Below are positions 5,783 through 11,645 of a stretch of DNA of 11,645 nt, one piece after another. The first letter of the stretch is position 1. Every line of letters starts with the position of its first letter. The notes below the pieces were generated by a model. That model saw only the letters and a list, made by a program, of their open reading frames with translations, was not told where the DNA came from and searched no databases. The position numbers and the translations under genes are program-made. This DNA is from an uncultured Dorea sp. (GTDB taxonomy: Bacteria; Bacillota; Clostridia; Lachnospirales; Lachnospiraceae), in the NCBI GenBank assembly GCA_900550865.1, contig URTM01000044.1, forward strand, positions 1 to 11,645, written 5' to 3'.

Positions 5783-7429
5783 CTACTGCTGCAATTCACT
5801 TACCAGGGTCGGTATCAGCTGTTTCTTTCTGGATACGACTCCCTTTAAGATCATCTTCTCGGTGTCTTCTTTCAGATCAAATGCATCGATAATATATTCC
5901 TTCGCTTTTGCACCGCAGCACAACAGTTCTGTCGATTCATCCAGAATATCCGTCAGCATAAAGAATACCATCTGTACTCCATTCTTCTCCAGCACTTCCG
6001 GAAGGTATGGTGTCAGCATCTCTTTGACTTCCTGCAGTTCTTCTTTGCTCATGGAATTCAGCTGTCCTACGCCAAATACCATGTCATTCACAGTAAACTG
6101 TTTGAAATCCTGGAAGCAGATATCTTCTGCTGTCTTTCCTGCAAGACTGCTTCCCGCCTTGAACATTGCCTGTGCCTGTTCTTCCAGTTCGATACCTGCA
6201 ATCTTCGCAAGTTTCTTCGCAACCTTTTCATCCAGCGGTGTACAGGTCGGTGAACGGAATAACAGTGTATCGGAAATAATTGCCGAGCACAGAAGTCCTG
6301 CAATCGTCGGTGTGATCTCCACATCATTTTCTTTATACATCTGATATACGATCGTCGCCGTACATCCTACCGGCTGGTTACGGAAAAATACCGGTCCCAT
6401 CGTCTCAATATTTCCCAGTCTGTGATGATCGATGATCTCCACGATCTCGGCCTCTTCGATACCGTCTACTGCCTGATTCTTCTCATTATGATCCACCAGG
6501 ATGACTTTCTTCTTACTTACATTCAGAAAACGACGTCTGGATACAAATCCCTTAAATTTTCCATGTCTGTCAATAATCGGGAAATCACGGTATTTCTTCT
6601 TCGCCATCACTTCCTTGATATCTTCCACATAATCGCTCATATGGAAAGATGTCAGCGGTGTCTTCGTCATAAAGCGCTTAACCGGAACACTCTGGTTGAT
6701 CAGTCTGGCTGCGGTAAATGTGTCGTGTGGTGTACTGATGATCACCGTACTCTGTTCATCCGCACGTTTAATCACTTCTTCTGAAACTTCTGCATTCTGG
6801 CAGACAACCATACAGCTTACATCAATATCCAGGGCACACATCTGTGACTCTACACGGTTTCCAAGAATTACCAGATCATCTTTTTCAATAAATTCCTGCA
6901 TCAGATCCGGACTGGACGCACCGATTGCTACTTTTCCTTTGGTGAAATATCCATGTTCATTACCGGTTATCATCTCTCCATCCAGTGTGTTCATGATATT
7001 GCGGTACTGCGTTCTGGCCTTGGAAAGGATCATGTTATCGTATACATCCATATAAGATGTCGCGATATCTCCGGTTGAAATCACACCAAGGAGTTCTTCA
7101 TCTCTTAATATAGGAAGCGTCTTGATGTTATTTTCCTTCATCTTTGTCCATGTATCTTTCAGCGATACATTCGGACCGACACCATCGATCTGGTGGATAT
7201 CCATATCCTTTACCTGTAATTTTACATTTTCAAGAAGCGTTGGTGTTTTTACTCCAAACTTCTGTAATACATAGTGTGTCTCTTCATTTATCTGGCCGGC
7301 TCTTTTGGCTACATAGTCGTTACCGGTTATTTCTCGTTTTAAATTCGCATAGGCAATTGCTGAACAGATAGAATCCGTATCGGGATTCTTATGTCCCACA
7401 ACGTATATTTTTCCTGCTTTTTTACCCAT
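5783..7429 (-). CDS. Putative manganese-dependent inorganic pyrophosphatase with CBS and DRTGG domains
   Basis: Hydrolyses pyrophosphate to phosphate in the cytoplasm, drawing biosynthetic reactions forward. Its 548 residues are much longer than a plain family II enzyme (about 310) because a regulatory insert splits the DHH domain. In order: GHKNPDTDS (12-20, metal ligands H13, D17, D19), CBS 1 (about 72-125), DRTGG-like domain (about 130-245), CBS 2 (about 250-305), VDHNE (312-316), DHH (334-336), SDT (386-388) and a DHHA2 domain ending with SRKKQ (533-537), the substrate-binding signature. In studied relatives the CBS pair binds adenine nucleotides (AMP and ADP inhibit) and the DRTGG type binds diadenosine polyphosphates, so activity should follow energy state. 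The ATG at 7429 lacks a strong ribosome binding site at normal spacing (AAAGGA is about 15 bases up), but the protein begins at the expected place. The flavin reductase-like gene follows after 19 bases. Confidence 0.95.
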   Translation of the reverse strand: MGKKAGKIYVVGHKNPDTDSICSAIAYANLKREITGNDYVAKRAGQINEETHYVLQKFGVKTPTLLENVKLQVKDMDIHQIDGVGPNVSLKDTWTKMKENNIKTLPILRDEELLGVISTGDIATSYMDVYDNMILSKARTQYRNIMNTLDGEMITGNEHGYFTKGKVAIGASSPDLMQEFIEKDDLVILGNRVESQMCALDIDVSCMVVCQNAEVSEEVIKRADEQSTVIISTPHDTFTAARLINQSVPVKRFMTKTPLTSFHMSDYVEDIKEVMAKKKYRDFPIIDRHGKFKGFVSRRRFLNVSKKKVILVDHNEKNQAVDGIEEAEIVEIIDHHRLGNIETMGPVFFRNQPVGCTATIVYQMYKENDVEITPTIAGLLCSAIISDTLLFRSPTCTPLDEKVAKKLAKIAGIELEEQAQAMFKAGSSLAGKTAEDICFQDFKQFTVNDMVFGVGQLNSMSKEELQEVKEMLTPYLPEVLEKNGVQMVFFMLTDILDESTELLCCGAKAKEYIIDAFDLKEDTEKMILKGVVSRKKQLIPTLVSELQQ

Positions 7430-7555
7430 ATTGTAACTTTCACATCCTTTTTCTTATATCTCTTAAGTATTAAGCTTGCCATCTTTTTGAAGTTTCGTCA
7501 ACCTTTATTTCCATGTATTTCGTATTTTTCTTTGAACAATATGATAGTTCTATGC
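7430..7555 (-). promoter_or_regulatory. Upstream region of the pyrophosphatase gene, promoter not resolved
   Basis: The minus-strand promoter for the pyrophosphatase operon should lie here. A TATAAG box 32 bases before the start has only a poor -35. TTGACG further up has no -10 at 16-18 bases. A short inverted repeat CTTAA-GTA-TTAAG (7462-7474) lies between them. No riboswitch or T-box signature is visible. Confidence 0.3.
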
Positions 7556-7561
7556 TATACT
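7532..7561 (+). promoter_or_regulatory. Extended -10 promoter of the S1-domain gene
   Basis: TTGAAC (7532-7537), an 18-base spacer ending in TGC, and TATACT (7556-7561). The TG one base before the -10 box makes it an extended -10. Transcription should start near 7568, giving a leader of about 59 bases. That leader contains AGAACA (7576-7581) and TGTTCT (7592-7597), which can form a small hairpin. Confidence 0.7.
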
Positions 7562-7626
7562 AAAACTAATACTGGAGAACAATTTTCAACATGTTCTTAC
7601 TAAATTAAGAAGGGAATCATAACACT

Positions 7627-8325
7627 ATGAGCGAAGAATTATTACACGAAGAAGCACAGGCAGAAGAGACACCGGTTACAATGGCCGACCTTGAGGAGCA
7701 TTTCGACGATGCCAATCCATGGAACGTGGTAAGATCTTATATGGAAAAAGGCACGGTTCTCCCTGTAAAAGTAGAAGGAATTGTAAACGGCGGAGCTATC
7801 GCCATGATTGAAGGAATCCGCGGATTCATTCCTGCATCCAGATTATCACTTTCTTATATCGAGGATCTGGAAACTTATCTGTTAAAAGATATTGAAGTCA
7901 AAGTCATCGATGTAGATGAAGCCAATAATCGTCTGGTACTCTCTGCACGTGAGATTCTGCAGGAGAAAGCAAGAAAAGAAAGAGAAGCTAAGATTGCAGC
8001 TGTCAAAGTCGGCAGTGTTGTAACGGGTACAGTAGAAAGTCTTCAGAACTACGGTGCATTCGTAGATCTCGGCGATGGTCTCTCCGGATTGGTACACATC
8101 TCTCAGATCAGTTTAAAACGAATCAAATCACCGGCTGATGTGTTAAATGTCGGAGATGAGGTAAATGTAAAGATCATCGGCGTAAAAGACGGCAAGATCA
8201 GCCTCAGCATGAAAGCTCTCGAAGAAGAGAAAAAAGAGGAAGAAGAAATCCATGTAGAGATTCCGAAAACTGAGGAGATTGGTACAAGTCTTGGGGCTTT
8301 ATTCAAAGGGTTGAAATTAGATTAG
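7627..8325 (+). CDS. RNA-binding protein with two S1 domains
   Basis: A 232-residue cytoplasmic protein resembling a short, two-repeat relative of ribosomal protein S1, annotated in Firmicutes as S1 RNA-binding domain protein. An acidic N-terminus (1-30) leads into a first S1 fold (about 41-108) with GGAIAMIEGIRGFIPASRLS in place of the usual GAFV. An Arg/Lys-rich linker helix (110-126) joins it to a canonical second S1 domain (128-197) with NYGAFVDLGDGLSGLVHIS and VKIIGVKDGKISLSMKA. A Glu-rich stretch (199-216) and a short hydrophobic end (SLGALFKGLKLD) follow. It probably binds mRNA or ribosomes. The AAGGGA ribosome binding site is 11 bases from the ATG, slightly long. It has its own promoter and is transcribed alone, divergent from the pyrophosphatase and convergent with nadE. 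Confidence 0.92.
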   Translation: MSEELLHEEAQAEETPVTMADLEEHFDDANPWNVVRSYMEKGTVLPVKVEGIVNGGAIAMIEGIRGFIPASRLSLSYIEDLETYLLKDIEVKVIDVDEANNRLVLSAREILQEKARKEREAKIAAVKVGSVVTGTVESLQNYGAFVDLGDGLSGLVHISQISLKRIKSPADVLNVGDEVNVKIIGVKDGKISLSMKALEEEKKEEEEIHVEIPKTEEIGTSLGALFKGLKLD

Positions 8326-8335
8326 TTGGGATTTA

Positions 8336-8435
8336 ATTGATTAACCGGGAAGCGGCCTCTCAGTCCTTGAAGGAAACAATAGATAAGGATTATTGTTTCC
8401 TTCAAGTCGTGACTGGCAGCGGATGGTTAATAAAT
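8336..8435. repeat. 100-base nested inverted repeat in the convergent S1-gene/nadE gap
   Basis: The core is a perfect 16-base stem: CTTGAAGGAAACAATA (8366-8381) with its exact complement (8391-8406) around a 9-base loop. Directly outside, CAGTC (8361-8365) pairs with GACTG (8411-8415), leaving TCGT bulged on the 3' side. Further out, ATTAACC (8340-8346) pairs with GGTTAAT (8425-8431), and three more outer pairs follow across one mismatch. The gap between the convergent gene ends is only 143 bases, and this fills most of it. It has no U-tract on either strand, so it is not a standard intrinsic terminator, although it may stop transcription or protect both 3' ends. A small palindromic mobile element (REP- or MITE-like) is the alternative. 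Confidence 0.75.
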
Positions 8436-8468
8436 GAAATGCCCGGAAGTGTAACCCGGTGTAGGCCA

Positions 8469-10385
8469 CTACGGCTTCACCTTCTCCAGATCCCTCAGCC
8501 ATACTTCCGAGCAGGCATCACTCGGCATTCTCCAGTCGCCTCTTGGCGACAGTGCTACGGTTCCGACCTTCGGACCGTCCGGCAGACAAGAGCGCTTGAA
8601 CTGCTGGATGAAGAATCTTCTGCAGAATGTATATAACCATTTGTAAATCGTTGCATCATCATATTCCCCGTCAAATGCATATCTTGCGATACGGTAGATC
8701 TTACTTGGTTCATAGCTGAATCTCAACAGATAATATAAGAAGAAATCATGTAACTCATAAGGTCCGACCAGATCTTCTGTCTTCTGTGCGATCTCACCGT
8801 CTTTCGGCGGAAGAAGTTCCGGACTTACCGGTGTATCCAGTACATCATACAGAACGTCTTTTAATTCCTGATCTTCACAGGTATCTGCATAATAATGAAC
8901 CAGATGACGGACCAGTGTCTTTGGTACCGATGCATTGACACCGTACATGGACATATGGTCTCCATTATAAGTCGCCCATCCAAGTGCAAGCTCGGACATA
9001 TCTCCCGTTCCGATTACGATTCCACCGGTCTGATTGGCAACATCCATCAGCACCTGTGTTCTCTCTCTTGCCTGAGAATTTTCATAGGTTACACTGTGAT
9101 CTTCCGGATCATGTCCGATATCTTTAAAATGCTGTTCTACTGCTGCCCCAACCGGAATTTCACGCAATGTTGCTCCAAGTTTCAGAGACATCTTACATGC
9201 ATTCTGGTAAGTTCTGTCTGTCGTTCCGAAACAAGGCATTGTCACCGCTACAATTCCGCTGCGGTCCATGCCAAGTGCATCGAATGCTTTCGCAGATACC
9301 AGAAGTGCCAGTGTAGAATCCAGTCCACCGGAGATTCCGACAACTGCACTCTTAGCATGTGCATGCGCCAGACGTTTCTTCAGTCCCATTGCCTGAATCA
9401 TCAGGATTTCTTCACAACGTAAATTTCTCTCTGCCATTACACTTGGGACAAACGGTCTGGAAGCAAATTTTCTGGTAAGCTCTGTCTCTTCCATGTGAAG
9501 TTCAAACGGAATACGAATCAGCGTTCTTTCTTTTTCTGTCTGGAATGTTGTGTTCTTACGCCGTTCACTTAACAGACGTTTCACATCCAGTTCTGTATAG
9601 ATCACTTCATTCGTAAAACGGTCACTCGACGCGAGTGCTGTTCCATTTTCCGCAATAATATTATGACCTCCGAATACCAGATCCGTCGTAGATTCCCCTT
9701 CTCCGGCATTCGCATAAATGTATCCACAGATCAGTCTTGCGGACTGTCCTTCGATCAGACTTTCACGATAAGATGCTTTACCGATCGTCTCATCACTTGC
9801 GGAACAGTTCACGATCACAGTTGCTCCTTCCCTTGCCGCAAGCGTACTTGGAGGAATCGGTGACCATACGTCTTCACAGATTTCTGCGGAAATCACCAGC
9901 TCTTCCATCTCTTCTGCCACGAATAAAAGCTGTGGTCCGAACGGAATCTGCTTTCCGTCCAGTGTGATCCATCTTGCTTTATCCGGTCCCGGACGGAACT
10001 GGCGCATTTCATAAAATTCCCCATAATTCGGAAGAAATGTCTTCGTCGTAAGTCCCAGGATCCTGCCATGATTCAAAGCCGCCGCAACATTATAAAGTTC
10101 TCCGTCTATGGCAAGCGGAACACCGATAAATACAATGGCATCCTTCTCTTTTGTATATTCTGCGATCTCAAACAGTGCTTCTTTTGATTCCTTTAATAAA
10201 ATATCCTGCATAAAGAGATCACTGCAGGTATATCCCGTCACACATAATTCCGGAAATACGATAACTTTTGCTCCTTTTGAAACCGTCTCATCGATCATCT
10301 TACAGATATTCTGTGTATTATAGACAACATCCGCCACACGGATATCCGGAGTGACTGCTGCCACTTTTACAAACCCATCTCTCAT
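8469..10385 (-). CDS. nadE: Glutamine-dependent NAD+ synthase
   Basis: Makes NAD+ from nicotinic acid adenine dinucleotide and ATP, with ammonia taken from glutamine; cytoplasmic, last step of NAD synthesis. It has 638 residues, normal for the two-domain bacterial form. The N-terminal nitrilase-type amidase (about 1-280) has the Glu-Lys-Cys triad: E46 in VFPELCVTGYTCSDLF, K115 in TKTFLPNYGEFYE, and C170 in ISAEICEDVW. The C-terminal synthetase carries the PP-loop SGGLDS (352-357), then GTGDMSELALGWATYNGDHM and FFIQQFKRSCLPDGPKVG near the end. The ATG has AAGGAG 7 bases upstream. It starts 11 bases after hslO ends, so the two are almost certainly co-transcribed. No key residue is missing. Confidence 0.97.
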   Translation of the reverse strand: MRDGFVKVAAVTPDIRVADVVYNTQNICKMIDETVSKGAKVIVFPELCVTGYTCSDLFMQDILLKESKEALFEIAEYTKEKDAIVFIGVPLAIDGELYNVAAALNHGRILGLTTKTFLPNYGEFYEMRQFRPGPDKARWITLDGKQIPFGPQLLFVAEEMEELVISAEICEDVWSPIPPSTLAAREGATVIVNCSASDETIGKASYRESLIEGQSARLICGYIYANAGEGESTTDLVFGGHNIIAENGTALASSDRFTNEVIYTELDVKRLLSERRKNTTFQTEKERTLIRIPFELHMEETELTRKFASRPFVPSVMAERNLRCEEILMIQAMGLKKRLAHAHAKSAVVGISGGLDSTLALLVSAKAFDALGMDRSGIVAVTMPCFGTTDRTYQNACKMSLKLGATLREIPVGAAVEQHFKDIGHDPEDHSVTYENSQARERTQVLMDVANQTGGIVIGTGDMSELALGWATYNGDHMSMYGVNASVPKTLVRHLVHYYADTCEDQELKDVLYDVLDTPVSPELLPPKDGEIAQKTEDLVGPYELHDFFLYYLLRFSYEPSKIYRIARYAFDGEYDDATIYKWLYTFCRRFFIQQFKRSCLPDGPKVGTVALSPRGDWRMPSDACSEVWLRDLEKVKP

Positions 10386-10396
10386 GACTTTTCTCC

Positions 10397-11275
10397 TTAT
10401 CGTTTACAGCGTTTTAAGATATCTTTCAGTTCATCTACACTATATTTATATGCCGTATTACAGAAATGGCATTTTACTTCTATATCCTGACCATCATTGA
10501 TCATATCCTGGATTTCTTTCTTTCCGACACTTATTACAGCCTTTTCTACTCTTTCTTTCGAACAGTTACAGTAGAATTTCGTCGGCATCGTGTCTGTAAT
10601 CTCAAGTCCGAGATTGCCAAGCAGGATTTCCAGAATCTGCTCCGGTGTCTCTCCTTTTTTCAGATGATCGGTCACAGATGTGATATTCTTCAAGTTCTCT
10701 TCGATCTGACTGATCGTCTCTTCTTGGGCAAACGGCATCATCTGGATAATGAAACCGCCGGCACATGCTACCGTATTATCCTTATCCATCAGTACTCCGA
10801 GTCCTACCGAAGATGGTACCTGCTCTGAATTGGCAAAGTAGTATGTCAGGTCTTCCGCAATCTCACTGGATACAAGGATTGTCTGACCTGAATACGGCTC
10901 TTTCAGTCCCATGTCTTTGATAACCTGAAGAAGTCCGATTCCCACAGCTCCGCCTACATCCAGCTTTCCATTCTTCGGTGGCAGCATAACATCCGGATTA
11001 TTCACATATCCTTTTACATCTCCCTTGCTGTCTGCCGTAACCGTGATCCCGCCAAGCGGTCCGTCTCCTCTTACCTGAAGTGTCAGCATGTCTGTTTCAT
11101 TCTTCATCATGCTTCCCATCATAGCTCCTGCAGTCAGAAGTCTTCCGAGTGCTGCAGTTGCTACCGGACTCGTATTATGATGTTCTCTGGCCGTTTCTAC
11201 AAGTTCTTTCGTTGTTGCAGCAAAAGCTCTTACCTGACCGTCTGCTGCAGTTGCTCTTACGATATAGTCGTTCAT
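10397..11275 (-). CDS. hslO: Redox-regulated chaperone Hsp33
   Basis: Hsp33 is a cytoplasmic holdase chaperone switched on by oxidation, mainly by hypochlorite or peroxide with heat. Its 292 residues match the family. The N-terminal domain contains HNTSPVATAALGRLLTAGAMMG and LQVRGDGPLGGITVTADSKGDVKGYVNNP, both strong signatures. The C-terminal redox switch has the four zinc-binding cysteines as C236-x-C238 (CNC) and C269-x2-C272 (CHFC), so the sensor is intact. The start is clear: AAGGAAAGGAAT precedes the ATG at 11275. It follows the methyltransferase gene by 65 bases and precedes nadE by 11, on one strand. Any joint control with the CIRCE heat-shock operon is not visible here. Confidence 0.97.
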   Translation of the reverse strand: MNDYIVRATAADGQVRAFAATTKELVETAREHHNTSPVATAALGRLLTAGAMMGSMMKNETDMLTLQVRGDGPLGGITVTADSKGDVKGYVNNPDVMLPPKNGKLDVGGAVGIGLLQVIKDMGLKEPYSGQTILVSSEIAEDLTYYFANSEQVPSSVGLGVLMDKDNTVACAGGFIIQMMPFAQEETISQIEENLKNITSVTDHLKKGETPEQILEILLGNLGLEITDTMPTKFYCNCSKERVEKAVISVGKKEIQDMINDGQDIEVKCHFCNTAYKYSVDELKDILKRCKR

Positions 11276-11340
11276 ATATATTCCTTTCCTTATTTCATGT
11301 CTTTATTTCATTTCTTTATTCTATTTTTTTATTCCATTTT
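11276..11340 (-). repeat. Purine-rich leader of hslO with repeated ATGAAATAA
   Basis: The short gap before hslO is almost pure A/G/T on the sense strand, built from variants of GAAATAAAG. ATGAAATAA occurs exactly twice (11290-11298 and 11303-11311), 13 bases apart, and each copy reads as a two-codon minimal ORF (Met-Lys-stop). Degenerate further copies follow. No terminator is seen, so read-through from the methyltransferase gene is likely. Confidence 0.5.
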
Positions 11341-11645
11341 TTATTTTCCATATTCTCTTGCGATCACGGTAATCCGTTCACTCGTATGCATCGGTGCCTT
11401 TTTGGTATATGCATCATAAGCCGCAACAAATTTCAATCCCGCTTTTTCCAGAAGTCCTCTGATTTCTCTGAGTGTATATGCTTTCTGGAAATGACTCTCC
11501 TGATACTTTCTGTACAGGGACTCTTCTTCATCTTCCCTTACAAATAATGTCAACTCATATTCATTGATCATTGTCGTATGATTGTAATAATTTTCCCAGA
11601 TAAAGCTGCACTCATCCCTGTCTTCTGCGATCACCTGATTACCCA
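11341..11645 (-). CDS. Class I SAM-dependent methyltransferase, C-terminal part (runs off the right edge)
   Basis: Only the last 101 codons or so are present; the reading frame stays open to the window edge, so the true start lies outside. The visible part reads as the C-terminal beta-strand region of a small-molecule methyltransferase of the UbiE/Methyltransf_25 type found in Clostridia. It has alternating strands such as NEYELTLFVRE, then ESHFQKAYTLREIRGLLEKAGLKFVAAYDAYT and SERITVIAREYGK at the end. The SAM-binding motif (GxGxG) would be upstream and cannot be seen. The substrate is unknown. It lies 65 bases before hslO on the same strand and is probably the upstream member of the hslO-nadE operon. 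Confidence 0.8.
   Translation of the reverse strand, partial: GNQVIAEDRDECSFIWENYYNHTTMINEYELTLFVREDEEESLYRKYQESHFQKAYTLREIRGLLEKAGLKFVAAYDAYTKKAPMHTSERITVIAREYGK

Noticed and set aside
5757..6344. 195-codon plus-strand Ser/Phe-rich open frame
   Set aside because: Antisense to the clear pyrophosphatase gene, with no domain and no ribosome binding site.
7576..7597. LexA-type operator in the S1-gene leader
   Set aside because: GAAC and GTTC face each other but are 12 bases apart, not the 4 needed for a Firmicute LexA site.
8337..8636. 99-codon plus-strand open frame after the S1 gene
   Set aside because: It reads through the nested inverted repeat and into the antisense of nadE; it has no domain and no ribosome binding site.

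Overview
The window looks like chromosomal DNA of a low-to-moderate GC anaerobic Firmicute. It is most likely a Clostridia of the Lachnospiraceae type: it has a CIRCE-controlled hrcA-grpE operon, a ferredoxin-like protein typical of strict anaerobes, a CBS-domain family II pyrophosphatase and a glutamine-dependent NAD synthase. The species cannot be fixed from the sequence alone. I see no rRNA, tRNA, CRISPR array, integrase, transposase or phage gene.

Layout. (1) Positions 1-1457, minus strand: the start of the class I heat-shock operon, with a sigma-A-type promoter, a perfect CIRCE operator, hrcA (GTG start) and the first third of grpE (TTG start), which runs off the left edge. (2) 1458-1749: a divergent regulatory region with a two-way hairpin, a TTGTT-N8-AACAA palindrome and a candidate promoter. 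It leads into a plus-strand gene (1750-2589) for a ferredoxin-domain protein of unknown role with a duplicated His/Cys motif. (3) 2666-4847, minus: a membrane-anchored polysaccharide deacetylase followed by rarA, perhaps co-transcribed. (4) 5077-7429, minus: a CBS-DRTGG manganese pyrophosphatase followed 19 bases later by a flavin reductase-like protein with a lysine-rich tail, ending in a hairpin terminator. (5) 7627-8325, plus: a two-S1-domain RNA-binding protein with its own promoter. (6) 8326-8468: a convergent gap holding a long nested inverted repeat. (7) 8469-11645, minus: a methyltransferase fragment, hslO (Hsp33) and nadE, tightly spaced and probably one operon.

Common threads are protein quality control (HrcA/GrpE, Hsp33), redox chemistry (ferredoxin protein, flavin reductase-like protein, Hsp33, NAD synthase) and genome maintenance (RarA). 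Most of the window is ordinary housekeeping sequence, and I see no convincing new multi-gene system. The points most worth a second look are the ferredoxin-like protein and its upstream region, the 100-base nested inverted repeat at 8336-8435, and the repeat-built basic tail on the flavin reductase-like protein.
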